Source: Falsihalocynthiibacter arcticus
Lineage (GTDB): Bacteria > Pseudomonadota > Alphaproteobacteria > Rhodobacterales > Rhodobacteraceae
Direction of reading: 5' to 3'
Assembly: GCF_000812665.2 (NCBI RefSeq)
Contig: NZ_CP014327.1
Coordinates: 3,067,501 to 3,131,500 of the forward strand
DNA length: 64,000 bases
Made by a program: the position numbers and the translations under genes. Numbering within the stretch: the stretch's first letter is position 1; the number at the start of each line of letters is the position of its first letter. Positions 48,095-58,157 of the stretch are shown here, piece after piece. Below the pieces are notes generated by a model. The model saw nothing but the letters and a program-made list of their open reading frames with translations. It was not told the origin of the DNA and did not search any database.

Positions 48095-48903
48095 TAAAAA
48101 CCCGAGGGCATGGGCGGGTTGGCGAGCAACGTCCGTGTCGCATGCTCGACATCTTTTTGGCGCATCAAAGCTTCGCCAATCAGGAATGTGCGCGCGCCGT
48201 AACGGGCCAAATCGGCCAAATCCTTGGCGTTGGACAAGCCGCTTTCAGAAACAATCGTGCGCCCCGCAGGCACCAATTTGGAAAGGTTGCGCGTGGTGTC
48301 GAGCGTTGTTTCGAAGGTTTTGAGGTCGCGGTTGTTGATGCCAATTAAGGGCGAGTCAAGGAAGGCGGCGCGTTCCAATTCTTCTTCGTTGTGGACTTCG
48401 ATTAACACGTCCATGTCCCATTCCACGGCGGCCGCTTCGAGTTCGGCGGCTTGGGTATCGGAAACGGTGGCCATGATGATCAGAATGGCGTCGGCATGGA
48501 GCGCGCGGGCCTCGGCCACTTGATAGGTGTCATACATGAAATCTTTGCGCAGCACGGGAAGTTCGGTTGCCGAACGTGCTTGGGTCAAAAACACCTTCTC
48601 ACCTTGGAAACTCGGTGTGTCCGTCAGGACGGACAAACAGGTTGCACCGCCTTTTTCATAGGCTTGCGCAAGGGCGGCAGGGTCAAAGTCTTCTCGGATC
48701 AACCCTTTGGAGGGGCTCGCTTTTTTGATCTCGGCAATCAGTGCATACCCTTGTTGGGTGGCGCGAAACAAGTTGGAGGCAAAACCGCGCGTTGGTGGCG
48801 CGGATTTGGCTTGGGCTTCAATCTCGGCAAGGGGTGTCGCGACCTTGTCGGCGGCGATTTCCTCAAGTTTATAGGCTTTGATTTTGTCTAATACTGTGCT
48901 CAT
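48094..48903 (-). CDS. trpC: Indole-3-glycerol phosphate synthase
   Basis: A 269-residue (beta/alpha)8-barrel enzyme of tryptophan synthesis. Family segments: [20 protein letters not shown] (substrate-binding lysine), [35 protein letters not shown], and [19 protein letters not shown]. It does not carry an N-terminal TrpF fusion. trpD lies 97 bases upstream on the strand and moaC overlaps its end. Confidence 0.96.
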   Translation of the reverse strand: MSTVLDKIKAYKLEEIAADKVATPLAEIEAQAKSAPPTRGFASNLFRATQQGYALIAEIKKASPSKGLIREDFDPAALAQAYEKGGATCLSVLTDTPSFQGEKVFLTQARSATELPVLRKDFMYDTYQVAEARALHADAILIIMATVSDTQAAELEAAAVEWDMDVLIEVHNEEELERAAFLDSPLIGINNRDLKTFETTLDTTRNLSKLVPAGRTIVSESGLSNAKDLADLARYGARTFLIGEALMRQKDVEHATRTLLANPPMPSGF

Positions 48904-49000
48904 AAATTCTATCTATTCCTTGGTAGGGCGGCGGGCAACTTTAAAGGTACATTCCCAAGATTTAATCGCGCAAAAACCAGGGAAAATGCGGCGGGAAAGC

Positions 49001-50017
49001 CTAGACCCCTGAAGTAATTTTAGCCAATTTTATCAGCTTCTTGATTGCTTTGCCACTGTCGATCGAATCCGCAGCCAAGGCTACGCCGTCGCGCAATGTA
49101 TTGCATTTTCCGGCGATGACCAAGGCGGCGGCCGAATTTAGCAAGACCGCATCACGATAGGCGGATTTCTCTCCCGCCAAAAGGGCTGCGAGGGCATCGC
49201 CGTTTTCTTGCGGGGTGCCACCCGTGATCGCGGAAAACGGGTGGGTCGGTAGGCCCGCATCTTCTGGCCGCACTTCGAATTCGAAAATCCGGCCATCGCG
49301 CACTTCGGCAACCCAACTCACGCCTGTAATCGACAGCTCATCCGTGCCGTCGCACCCATGCACCAACCACGCGCGTTTTGTGCCCAAGCGCAGCAGGGTT
49401 TCCGCCATGGGGCGGATCAAATCGCGGCTAAACGCACCAGTTAATTGAAATTTTACGTCGGCTGGATTGGTCAAAGGACCGAGGATGTTGAAGATGGTGC
49501 GGGTGCCAAGCTCTGAACGGGTGGGCATGACGTGTTTGGTGGCGGGGTGGTGCATTGGGGCCATCATAAAGCCGATGCCAGCTTCCTTGAGGGCGCGTTC
49601 CACGACCTCTGGGCCAACCATCACTTCGACGCCATTTTGCTTTAACGAATCTGCGGCCCCCGAGTTGGACGACAATTTGCGATTGCCATGTTTGGCCACA
49701 ACGACGCCCGCGCCCGCAACAACAAACGCGCTGGCGGTGGAGATTTGCAAGGTTGGTTTGCCTGTTCCGCCCGTTCCCACGATATCAATCGCCCCATCGG
49801 GCGCGGTCACGGGGTTGCATTTTTCGCGCATGACCGTGGCGGCGGCGGCGTATTCGGTGACTGTCTCGCCGCGTGTGCGCAGCGCCATCAGGAAGCCGCC
49901 GATTTGGCTCGGGGTGGCTTCGCCCGTGAACAGGATTTCAAAGGCGGCGCGCGCTTCTTCGGGGTTCAAGGACCGTTCCGCGGCAGCAGCAATGAGGGGC
50001 TTCATGGCTTCACTCAT
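49001..50017 (-). CDS. trpD: Anthranilate phosphoribosyltransferase
   Basis: A 338-residue enzyme that joins anthranilate to phosphoribosyl pyrophosphate. The PRPP-binding loop [20 protein letters not shown] (about residues 83-102) and the [17 protein letters not shown] metal/anthranilate region are clear, although the loop has KPTLQ in place of the commoner K-T-x-N. Its start overlaps the trpG stop by four bases (ATGA), so the two are coupled. Confidence 0.96.
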   Translation of the reverse strand: MSEAMKPLIAAAAERSLNPEEARAAFEILFTGEATPSQIGGFLMALRTRGETVTEYAAAATVMREKCNPVTAPDGAIDIVGTGGTGKPTLQISTASAFVVAGAGVVVAKHGNRKLSSNSGAADSLKQNGVEVMVGPEVVERALKEAGIGFMMAPMHHPATKHVMPTRSELGTRTIFNILGPLTNPADVKFQLTGAFSRDLIRPMAETLLRLGTKRAWLVHGCDGTDELSITGVSWVAEVRDGRIFEFEVRPEDAGLPTHPFSAITGGTPQENGDALAALLAGEKSAYRDAVLLNSAAALVIAGKCNTLRDGVALAADSIDSGKAIKKLIKLAKITSGV

Positions 50018-50610
50018 GCGACTGCGCGCTCCTGTGTGGAGGGTAACAGGTTAAGGAAGTTTTTCAGCAGGGCATGACCATGTTCGCTGGCAATACTCTC
50101 GGGGTGGAATTGAACACCGTGGATCGGCAAGGTTGCGTGATGCAGCCCCATAATCGTGCCATCCTCAAGCCGCGCGTTGGCGACGAGTGTGGCGGGTAGG
50201 GTGGTCGGATCAACCACTAGTGAGTGATAGCGCGTGGCTTTAAACGGGCTTGGCAACCCCGCGAAAACGCCCGTGTTGTCGTGGTGCATCGCGCCCATTT
50301 TGCCATGCACGATTTCATGACAGCGGATCACATCACCGCCAAAGGCCTCGCCAATCGCTTGATGCCCTAAACAGACCCCCATCAGAGGCATTTCCACGTC
50401 AGCGGCGGCCTTGACCATATCCAAACAAATGCCCGCCTTATCAGGGGTGCGCGGACCCGGCGAAAGCAAGATCGCTTCGGGACGCAGGGCCATGGCCTCC
50501 ACCGCACTCATGTCATCATTGCGAATAACTTTAACATTTGCGCCTAATTCGCCCAAATAATGGACCAAATTATAAGTAAAGCTGTCATAATTATCAATCA
50601 ACAGGAGCAT
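50014..50610 (-). CDS. trpG: Anthranilate synthase component II (glutamine amidotransferase)
   Basis: 198 residues from the ATG giving [15 protein letters not shown]; a much longer in-frame upstream extension is not conserved. It releases ammonia from glutamine for TrpE. The class I amidotransferase triad is visible: Cys80 in [16 protein letters not shown] and His/Glu in [11 protein letters not shown] (about residues 171-173). trpD follows with an ATGA overlap. It is divergent from the polysaccharide deacetylase gene across a 181-base gap, where its promoter must lie. Confidence 0.96.
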   Translation of the reverse strand: MLLLIDNYDSFTYNLVHYLGELGANVKVIRNDDMSAVEAMALRPEAILLSPGPRTPDKAGICLDMVKAAADVEMPLMGVCLGHQAIGEAFGGDVIRCHEIVHGKMGAMHHDNTGVFAGLPSPFKATRYHSLVVDPTTLPATLVANARLEDGTIMGLHHATLPIHGVQFHPESIASEHGHALLKNFLNLLPSTQERAVA

Positions 50611-50791
50611 TTTGTCACCTTTAGGAATAGGGGGTGGTTCCCCGCAATCATCGCGGTATAGTTGTTCAGAGAGCCGCCCAAGGGTCAAGGGCTTAACCGA
50701 GGAATTCGGTGAGTAATTGATGTTTGAACCATTGTAAACTTGGGGAAATTGGCCGATAGAGCATGCCGATACAGGCAAAAGGACGGGACCT

Positions 50792-52284
50792 ATGGGTGGA
50801 GTGTTAAAGGGTGCATTGCTGGGGTTGGCCTGTGCATTTGCATTGATTGTGGTGGCAGTTGTTATTGCGCCAGACGTTGATCCTGCGAAATATTCCGAGG
50901 CGCCCGTTGTGGGCCAAGAAGACGCGCCAGAAGTTGCGGCGCCAGAAGTGCCAGCTGAGGTTGAGGCCGCGCAATCCGAAAGCCCCGTTCAAACCCAAGA
51001 TGTGCCGCAGACACCTGCTGTTGAAGACGCTCCGGCAGAGCCTGATCTTGTCACCACCACGCCCGCGATTGTGGTGGATCCCGCTTTGCCCAAACCCGTG
51101 CAAACACCGCTTGAAACACCCCCAGCTGAAATCGTCATCCTTGCGGATCCCACCGTGGATGTGGGCGAGGGGGCTACTGGCCTTCCCGCGCCGCAGAGCG
51201 AAGAACAGTCAGATGTTTTGACCCAGAATGCCGCGCCCATCGAAGCTCAACAAACCCAACCTGCGTCACCCGCTGCCCGCACGCTTGAGCCGTCCGCAGA
51301 ATCGACGGCTGTTTCGCCACAGGAAAACCAGCCTCAACCCCAATCTAAACCCGAACGCACCCAGTCCAACGCCGAATCTGAGGACGGGCCGCCGAGCGTT
51401 CAGTTTGAAAGCCCGCAACCCCACGAGCCACCGAGCGTCCTGTCGTTACCGAGGGATTCGGCACGCCCGTAGGGACCTTCAACGACCAAGAAAACGCCCT
51501 TGTGAATCGCGCCCCTAGCGTGCGCATCAACCGTCTTCCCAGCGTATCACAAGACGACGAACAAGAGGCTCAGAGCGACACAATCGAAATACCCCCGCCC
51601 AGTGCTTTGCGCGACAATCGCGCACCCTTTCAAGCCACTGGAAAACCCCTGATCGGCATCCTTCTTTTGGAAGGCGATGATCGCAGCGAAGACGCCGACC
51701 GCTTGGCCCTGATTGCCGATTTCGGCGTGCCCCTCAGCATTGGGATCGACCCCACCTCGGAAGGCGCTTCCCAGCGCGCTTATGAGTATTATGACGCCGG
51801 AGCGGAAATTATTGTGCTGTCCAGCTTGCCGGAAAACGCATCGCCGCAGGACGTCGAGGTGACCCTCGCGCAGTATCAAGTGAGCTTGCCAATGGCCGTC
51901 GCGATGATGGAAATGCCCTCCGAGACTGCCTCTCGTACAAGCCGCAGCCTGTGGCAACATGTTATCGCGATTTTGCACGATCGGGGCTATGGTCTCGTGG
52001 CCGAGAATGTTGGCCTAAACACCGCCGTACAATTGGCGAGTAAAACGGGCGTACCGCATGTGCAGATTTTCTATGGGATCACCCCCGAAGAAACCCAAGA
52101 CCGTCTGCGGACGATTTTCAATCGGGCAATATTCAGGGCGACGCAAAAAGGCGCGGCGGTGGTAACTGCACCCGGCGATGTGACCGCCCTGACGGCGCTC
52201 AAAGCCTGGGCCTTGGTGGACCGTCCGTCCTCGGTTCAAATCGCGCCAATCTCGGCTGTTTTGCTTGAGGTCGCGCCGCAGTAA
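50792..52284 (+). pseudogene. Divergent polysaccharide deacetylase family protein, single-base frameshift
   Basis: The first frame encodes an N-terminal membrane anchor (LLGLACAFALIVVAVVIAP) and a long Pro/Glu/Ala-rich linker. The second frame, open from before 51442, encodes the deacetylase-like domain (LIGILLLEGDDRSEDADRLA, PSEGAS-type turns, VGLNTAVQLASKTGVPHVQIF). Adding one C to the CCCC run near 51419-51422 joins them into one protein of about 497 residues. The family (DUF610-like, PF04748) lies in the periplasm and acts on envelope or polysaccharide substrates; the exact substrate is unknown. It sits between trpG and trpE without an evident functional tie. Confidence 0.85.
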
Positions 52285-52287
52285 AGC

Positions 52288-53811
52288 CTAGGAATTTCCC
52301 GAGCGTGTGAACAGGCCAGCCCCTTCGGCTGCGGCTCGTATCGCTTTGGATTTATTGACAGTTTCAATATATTCGGCCTCGGGGTCGCTATCATAGACAA
52401 CGCCGCCACCGGCTTGAATATAGAGCTTCTGATCCTTAAGCACAGCGGTGCGCAAGGCGATACACATATCCATGTCACCATTGGCTGCAAAGTACCCACA
52501 ACCGCCGCCATAAACCCCGCGTTTCTCGGGCTCAAGCTCGTCGATAATCTCCATCGCGCGGACCTTCGGTGCACCCGAAACTGTGCCCGCAGGCATGCCC
52601 GCAAAGAACGCCGAGAGCGCATCTTGGTCGTCGGCCAACTCGCCAACAACGTTGGAAACGATGTGCATCACGTGGCTGTAATGCTCGACGATGAATTGCT
52701 CGGTGGGCTTCACCGTGCCGATTTTTGAAACCTTGCCTGTGTCGTTGCGGCCCAAATCAAGTAGCATCAAATGCTCGGCGAGTTCTTTTTTGTCGGCCAG
52801 CAAATCGGCCTCAAGTTCGCGGTCCTCTTGCGGGGTTTTGCCACGGGGACGGGTGCCCGCAATGGGGCGAATGGTGACCTGTTTGTCGAACACACGCACC
52901 AGAATCTCGGGGCTCGCGCCAATGACCTGAAAATCGCCAAAGTTGAAGTAGAACATGAAAGGCGACGGGTTGGTACGGCGTAAGCTGCGGTACAGCGCGA
53001 AAGGCGGCAGCGGGAAATCTTGGGTCCAGCGTTGGCTCGGGACCACTTGGAAAATATCGCCCGCGCGGATGTACTCTTTGGCCTTCTCGACCGCTTCTAA
53101 ATACCCTTGATGGGTGAAGTTCGATGTCAAATCACCAAGCTCGGCCTGTGTCCCCAAATCGCGGGATTCGCCCGGCATTTGGCGTTCCAAATCGCGCACG
53201 GCGTCCATCACCCGTTCGGCGGCTTGGGCATAGGCGGCGCGGGCCGATTGACCCGAGTTGGCCCATGCGGGCGACACGACAATGACCTCGCCCTTCACCC
53301 CGTCCAAAACCACCACCACGGAGGGGCGGATCATCACGGCGTCGGGCAAGCCAAGCGTATCAGGATTGACGTCGGGCAAGTGCTCCACAAGGCGGATCAT
53401 GTCGTAGCCAAGATAGCCAAACAGCCCCGCGGCTGCACTTGGCAATTCGGGCGGCATGTCGATGCGGCTCTCTTCAATGATCTGGCGTAGGGCGGTTAAT
53501 GGTTCTGCAGAACAGGCCTGAAAGGCCTCGCGATCAAAGCGCGCTTCGCGGTTTAGGCGGCTGGTTTTTCCGTCACATTCCCAGATCAAATCAGGCTTCA
53601 TGCCGATTATGGAATAGCGGCCACGGGTCTCGCCGCCGGTCACACTTTCCAAAACGAAACTGTCCTTGCGACCCTGTGTCAGCTTGAGCATGAGCGACAC
53701 AGGTGTGTCCAAATCGGCCGCTAATCGCGTGAAAACCACTTGGTTACGGCCCGCTTTATAGCCCGTTTCAAAACTGTCAAAAGATGGCGTAAGGGACACG
53801 GGGAACTCCAT
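52288..53811 (-). CDS. trpE: Anthranilate synthase component I
   Basis: A 507-residue chorismate-binding enzyme that, with TrpG, makes anthranilate. Conserved segments are SFVLESVTGGETRGRYSIIG (the LES feedback-inhibition motif), YIRAGDIFQVVPSQRW, RPIAGTRPRGKTPQEDRELE, and GAPKVRAMEIIDELEPEKRG. Presence of the LES motif suggests tryptophan feedback control. It is not adjacent to trpG but lies beyond the deacetylase gene on the same strand. Only 49 bases, holding a terminator, separate it from ppiD upstream, so its promoter must be very close or it depends on readthrough. I found no leader peptide. Confidence 0.96.
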   Translation of the reverse strand: MEFPVSLTPSFDSFETGYKAGRNQVVFTRLAADLDTPVSLMLKLTQGRKDSFVLESVTGGETRGRYSIIGMKPDLIWECDGKTSRLNREARFDREAFQACSAEPLTALRQIIEESRIDMPPELPSAAAGLFGYLGYDMIRLVEHLPDVNPDTLGLPDAVMIRPSVVVVLDGVKGEVIVVSPAWANSGQSARAAYAQAAERVMDAVRDLERQMPGESRDLGTQAELGDLTSNFTHQGYLEAVEKAKEYIRAGDIFQVVPSQRWTQDFPLPPFALYRSLRRTNPSPFMFYFNFGDFQVIGASPEILVRVFDKQVTIRPIAGTRPRGKTPQEDRELEADLLADKKELAEHLMLLDLGRNDTGKVSKIGTVKPTEQFIVEHYSHVMHIVSNVVGELADDQDALSAFFAGMPAGTVSGAPKVRAMEIIDELEPEKRGVYGGGCGYFAANGDMDMCIALRTAVLKDQKLYIQAGGGVVYDSDPEAEYIETVNKSKAIRAAAEGAGLFTRSGNS

Positions 53812-53816
53812 AGAAA

Positions 53817-53846
53817 GAAAAAACGGCCCCGCAAAACAGGGCCGTT
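53817..53846 (-). terminator. Rho-independent terminator after ppiD
   Basis: AACGGCCC pairs with GGGCCGTT around nine bases, followed on the minus strand by a run of Ts. It ends 15 bases past the ppiD stop. Confidence 0.85.
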
Positions 53847-53860
53847 ATCTGGTGGTGTTA

Positions 53861-55714
53861 TTATTGTGGAAAGTTTGCATGCACAGAGTTGATCACAGCC
53901 TGATTGATCGTCAATCCCGCCTCGGTGGTCAATTTTGCCGACAGGGAAATCAACACGTCACTGGACATGGATTGAGCCATTTGTTGCTCCAAACTCTCCC
54001 GCAATGCGACGATTTCGGGGTCTTCCATGTCTGGACCACTGCGCCCGTTCATCCGCACCAAAATAACGCTGTCTTCATGGGGGAAGGACGCAACTTCACC
54101 ATCCGCAAGCGCAAATACACGCTGCAAGAAATCGTCCGGTGTGCCGTCGATAAAGGCGGTGCGCGTCAAGCCGGTTTCAATTGTGATGTCCATGCCCATG
54201 GTTTCGGGCGCTTCGTTGGCTTCGAACTCGGCCAAGAATGTGGTTGCCATTTCGGTGAGCGCGGCACGAATTTGCGCGTCGCGCCATGCGGCGGTAACCT
54301 CGGGGCGCACGTCCGCCAAATCTTGCAGGCGGGGCGCAAGGATTTCGTCAAGACGCATGGCGAACACGCCGCCATCATCCAGCAAGATCGCCTTCTCAAA
54401 GTCGCCAGCATTCAACTCAGCCGCCGCTGTTTGGAAGGCGTCATAGCTCGCCAAACCTTCGGTGACATCCTCAGACCAGTCGATAGTGCCCAACGTAAGA
54501 TTGGTTTCATTCGCAAGATCTTCGAGGGAGTTTCCGCCAGCCAAAAGGTCGTCCAAATCTTCAAGACTGTCTTCAATTGAGCGTCGCGCCGCGTCTTCCA
54601 CCAATTCTGTGCGCAACTCGTCGTTGGCGTCCTCAAAGGAGGTCTCGCGTGACGTCAAAATGGCGTTCATGCGGTACAAAGCGGGGCCGCGGCTGGTTTC
54701 CAAGGGTCCCAAAATACCCGGTTCGGTCATGGCAAAAACGGCGTCTGCAGCATCACCAAGATCGGCTCGTGTTGCATCACCCAAGTCAATATCCGTGAGG
54801 GTTAGCCCGCGTTCGGTGACCAAATCACCAAAGGTCGCGGAGCCATCGTCTAGACGGGTTTTTGCGGCCTCTGCAGATGCGAGGTCAGGATAGGCAAGGC
54901 GCTCGACCATCCGGCGCTCTGGTACGATATAAATTTCCGCGCGGTCGTCATAAAGGGCGCGCAGGTCTTCCTCTGGCACCTCAATAGTGTCGATCAAATC
55001 GGCAGGAGACACCCAAGCGTATGTGATGCGTTTCTTCTCGGGAAGGGTGAAATCCGCTGGGTTTTCAGCATGATAAGCGGTTAACTCTTCAAGGGTCGGC
55101 TCTGGAATGTCTTCTGCGAGGTTTGTTTCGTTCAAAACACCCCATGCAAAATCGCGGCGTCCGGCAATATATTCCATCGACAGATCGGCCAGCGATTCAG
55201 GAACCACAATACCCGTCGCCATGGCTTGCTGGTACAATGTTCGCGCAGTTTCAACCCGCAGCGTATTTTCGAATTGCTTCTCTGAAAGGCCATTGCGCTG
55301 AAGGAAAAAATCGTAACCCGCACGGTCAAAATTGCCATCAATGCCTTGAAATTCTGGCTGGTCAAGCAACTCAAGCGCCACCTGTTCATCGCCGACGGAA
55401 AGGCCAAGGTTTTTCACCTCATTGTCGATGGCGGCTGTGGCGTAAAGCTGTTGGCGCAGGTTCTGGTCAATGCCAAATTGATTGGCCATTGAAAGGGTCA
55501 CTTGCGTACCAAATTGCTCAGTATACCGGTTCAATTCACTGTTGAGAGCGCGGTAATATTCATCGGCGGTGACTTCGGTTTTGCCCACTTTCGCTACGGG
55601 GGTAGACCCACCGCCGAAATTCGTAATGCTAAAGCCCGCAAGCCCGACAATAAGCCCGAGAATTAGGATCCACACAAAGAACTGTGAGATGCCACGTTTG
55701 CCGCCAATAGCCAT
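53861..55714 (-). CDS. ppiD: Peptidylprolyl isomerase of the PpiD/SurA_N type
   Basis: A 617-residue inner-membrane-anchored periplasmic foldase. A basic N-terminus and one membrane helix (FFVWILILGLIVGLAGFSI) precede a SurA-like N-terminal chaperone domain. The parvulin part is probably in the middle (RITYAWVSPADLIDTI to LYRMNAIL), but its catalytic signature is weak, as is common in PpiD. It helps outer-membrane and secreted proteins fold. It precedes trpE on the strand; ppiD-trpE adjacency is common in Rhodobacteraceae. Confidence 0.88.
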   Translation of the reverse strand: MAIGGKRGISQFFVWILILGLIVGLAGFSITNFGGGSTPVAKVGKTEVTADEYYRALNSELNRYTEQFGTQVTLSMANQFGIDQNLRQQLYATAAIDNEVKNLGLSVGDEQVALELLDQPEFQGIDGNFDRAGYDFFLQRNGLSEKQFENTLRVETARTLYQQAMATGIVVPESLADLSMEYIAGRRDFAWGVLNETNLAEDIPEPTLEELTAYHAENPADFTLPEKKRITYAWVSPADLIDTIEVPEEDLRALYDDRAEIYIVPERRMVERLAYPDLASAEAAKTRLDDGSATFGDLVTERGLTLTDIDLGDATRADLGDAADAVFAMTEPGILGPLETSRGPALYRMNAILTSRETSFEDANDELRTELVEDAARRSIEDSLEDLDDLLAGGNSLEDLANETNLTLGTIDWSEDVTEGLASYDAFQTAAAELNAGDFEKAILLDDGGVFAMRLDEILAPRLQDLADVRPEVTAAWRDAQIRAALTEMATTFLAEFEANEAPETMGMDITIETGLTRTAFIDGTPDDFLQRVFALADGEVASFPHEDSVILVRMNGRSGPDMEDPEIVALRESLEQQMAQSMSSDVLISLSAKLTTEAGLTINQAVINSVHANFPQ

Positions 55715-55802
55715 ATTTTCCTACCCTTTTTCGCTTGTTGCAGAATGTTTAAGGGTTTGGTTCTACGGGAGCAAGGGCGTAAGGGCGCGGGAGCGTAAAA
55801 GG

Positions 55803-56987
55803 TTAGGGTTTTTGTGCCGTTAAACGTTCAAACAGCGACGTTATTCCGGCACGATCAACATTGGCGAAGGCCACGCGTACTTCGCGCGCTCCGTTTGGGT
55901 CGTTCGCAGGGCGGAACATCGTGCCCGGAAGCAAGAGAACGCCCGCTGAACTAACCAAGTTTTTGGCCAATTCGTTTGATGGTATTTGGAACGGATGGCG
56001 CAAATAGGCAAAATACGCACCCGCCCCCATGAGCTCCCATCCTTGTGCTTTTAACGCGGGGAAACCTTCGATGATCGCGGCGCGTCGATCCAAAATTTCG
56101 AGGCGTTCACCCGCGAGCCAATCGTCAAGGTTTTCGATCCCCCAAAGCGCGCCGATCTGGCCGAGTTGATTGGGGCAAATGGCGACGGTGTCGAGGAACT
56201 TCTCGACCTCAACCAGAAAGCGCGGTGCGGCGATGATTGCGCCAACGCGATGGCCTGTGAGGCGGTAGGATTTGGAGAACGAGTAGAGCGAAATCACCGT
56301 GTCATCCCAATCAGGATCGTTCAGAAGGGTGTGCGGCGCGCCGGTTTTGCTGTGAAAATCGCGATAGGTTTCGTCGATAATCAGGGCGACGCCGTTTTCA
56401 CGTGCGAGGTCGCGGAAACTGGCAATCAGCTCGGCAGGATATTCCACACCGCCGGGGTTGTTGGGGCTGACTAGAACGATGGCTTTTGTGCGGGGCGTAA
56501 GCAGCGCGCGGGCCTCATCGGGGGCGGGCAAAAGATCAGATTGCGCGGGCAGGGGCACGGCACGCACCCCTTGCATATCGCACCACATTTGATGGTTGAA
56601 ATACCACGGAGTCGGGATGATGACCTCATCACCTTTGCCCGCCAAACAGGCAATTACGGCCGCGAAAGCTTGATTGCAACCCGATGTAATTGCGATGTTT
56701 TCTGCGGATACTAGGCCGCCATAAGCCTTGGCCCAACGCGCGGCAAGGGCGGCACGTAAATCCTGACGGCCCAAAACGGCACCATAGAGATGCGAGTCGG
56801 GCTGGGTCAAAATTGCCTCGGACATCGCGGCGCGCATTTCGGCGGGCGGGGTGTCCACGGGAGCGGCTTGGCTGACGTTGATTAACGGCTGGTCGGCGGG
56901 GAAGGAAACCCCGTCAAGCCAACGTCGCGCTTCCATTACCGGAGGCACAGCAGTGGATTCCATCAAAGGATTGAGGGTAAATTTCAT
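55803..56987 (-). CDS. PLP-dependent aminotransferase, class I/II (aspartate-aminotransferase-like)
   Basis: 394 residues. The cofactor lysine is in SLYSFSKSYRLTGHRVGAII (about residue 232), with the PLP-ring Asp/Tyr region LIIDETYRDF and the phosphate-binding SNAS-type region near TSGCNQAFAAVIACL. Substrate cannot be assigned. It is the last of a run (fabI, LysE, gpt, aminotransferase) on the minus strand, with 15 bases between it and gpt, so they are probably co-transcribed. The start gives MKFTLNPLMESTAVPP. Confidence 0.88.
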   Translation of the reverse strand: MKFTLNPLMESTAVPPVMEARRWLDGVSFPADQPLINVSQAAPVDTPPAEMRAAMSEAILTQPDSHLYGAVLGRQDLRAALAARWAKAYGGLVSAENIAITSGCNQAFAAVIACLAGKGDEVIIPTPWYFNHQMWCDMQGVRAVPLPAQSDLLPAPDEARALLTPRTKAIVLVSPNNPGGVEYPAELIASFRDLARENGVALIIDETYRDFHSKTGAPHTLLNDPDWDDTVISLYSFSKSYRLTGHRVGAIIAAPRFLVEVEKFLDTVAICPNQLGQIGALWGIENLDDWLAGERLEILDRRAAIIEGFPALKAQGWELMGAGAYFAYLRHPFQIPSNELAKNLVSSAGVLLLPGTMFRPANDPNGAREVRVAFANVDRAGITSLFERLTAQKP

Positions 56988-57002
56988 GCTGTACCTTAAA
57001 AA

Positions 57003-57506
57003 TTAATCTTTGCCGCGATAGGGTTGGACGTATTGCAATGCCATGTCCCACGGAAAGAAAATCCATGTGTCTTGGGAAACTTCGGTGATGAACGTGTCCA
57101 CCATCGCGCGGCCTTTTGGCTTGGCATATACTGTGGCGAAATGGGCCTTGGGGTAGAGTGCGCGGACCAACTCAAGGGTGCGGCCAGAGTCGACCAAATC
57201 GTCGACAATCAAAATGCCTTCGCCATCGCCCATCAAGGCCGCGTCGGGCGCTTTGAGGATTTCCGCTTTGCTTTGGTCTTGATGGTCGTAGGATTTGACC
57301 GAAATCGTATCCACGGTGCGGATATCCAATTCGCGCGCCATGATCATTGCGGGGGCCATGCCGCCGCGTGTGATCGCAACAACAGCTCGCCAAGACCCAT
57401 CCACAGACCCCTTGCCGTCAAGCCTCCACGCCAAAGCGCGCGAGTCACGGTGGATTTGATCCCAACTAATGTGGAAGCCTTTTTCATGTGGCAAACGATC
57501 GGTCAT
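57003..57506 (-). CDS. gpt: Xanthine phosphoribosyltransferase
   Basis: A 167-residue purine-salvage enzyme converting xanthine (and guanine) with PRPP to XMP or GMP. The PRPP-binding motif is [18 protein letters not shown] (about residues 104-121), and the [19 protein letters not shown] segment is the family's first loop. It matches the Gpt (E. coli type) branch in size. The closely linked downstream gene is an aminotransferase and the upstream one a LysE exporter, a unit with no obvious single pathway. Confidence 0.9.
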   Translation of the reverse strand: MTDRLPHEKGFHISWDQIHRDSRALAWRLDGKGSVDGSWRAVVAITRGGMAPAMIMARELDIRTVDTISVKSYDHQDQSKAEILKAPDAALMGDGEGILIVDDLVDSGRTLELVRALYPKAHFATVYAKPKGRAMVDTFITEVSQDTWIFFPWDMALQYVQPYRGKD

Positions 57507-57542
57507 GGCAGCTCTTTCATGGTTGCAGGCAGATAAGGTAAC

Positions 57543-58154
57543 TTAGGTAAGGGCAATTTTTAGCCCTAAAGCCCCCAAGAGGCCACCGAAAATGCGATCA
57601 ATGGTGCCTTTGAGGTTGAGATAATTGCGCCGCGTGCGTTCGAGAGAGAAAATCCGCCCCACAAGGATATTCCAAACAGTCTCGTTAAAGAAGACAATTG
57701 CGAGCAAAGCAGAGATGACAGTTGCGCCTGCGTCCGAAGGCACTGTCCCCAAAAAGATGGCTGCAAAAAGGATCGCGGGTTTGGGATTTGCCAACTGTGT
57801 GATCAACCCCAAAAGGACGCCGCGACCCAGACTTGGTGCCGTCACGGAGGTGCCCGTATTGAGGGGGGTATCGGCCTGTTTAAACAGCTTAATCGCCATA
57901 TAAACGAGGAAAGCCCCACCCGCGAGTTTGAAAACTGTCAGTAGAATTGGTGCATACGCGAAAAGCAGCGACAGGCCGAATAAGGCCGCCGCCGCCCAAA
58001 TAACGCCGCCGATTCCGATGCCGATGGCCACACCCGTTGCGGCGCGAAAGCCATGCGTGACTCCCGTGCGCGCCGCCATCAGGACCGAGGGGCCCGGACT
58101 GATAGCAGCCATAAGGTGCAGAAGCGCGACAGCGATAAAGGCGGCGAGGGTCAT
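57543..58154 (-). CDS. LysE/RhtB family amino acid exporter
   Basis: A 203-residue polytopic membrane protein with five or six hydrophobic segments. It opens AAFIAVALLHLMAAISPGPS, holding the PGP motif of the LysE superfamily, and has TGVAIGIGIGGVIWAAAALF and a glycine-rich middle loop. These proteins export amino acids or homoserine lactones; the substrate cannot be told. The gene starts three bases after the fabI stop, in the same operon. Confidence 0.88.
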   Translation of the reverse strand: MTLAAFIAVALLHLMAAISPGPSVLMAARTGVTHGFRAATGVAIGIGIGGVIWAAAALFGLSLLFAYAPILLTVFKLAGGAFLVYMAIKLFKQADTPLNTGTSVTAPSLGRGVLLGLITQLANPKPAILFAAIFLGTVPSDAGATVISALLAIVFFNETVWNILVGRIFSLERTRRNYLNLKGTIDRIFGGLLGALGLKIALT

Positions 58155-58157
58155 GGT

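Noticed and set aside
53812-53860. Tryptophan leader peptide and attenuator before trpE
   Set aside because: The 49 bases before trpE hold only the ppiD terminator; no run of Trp codons is present.
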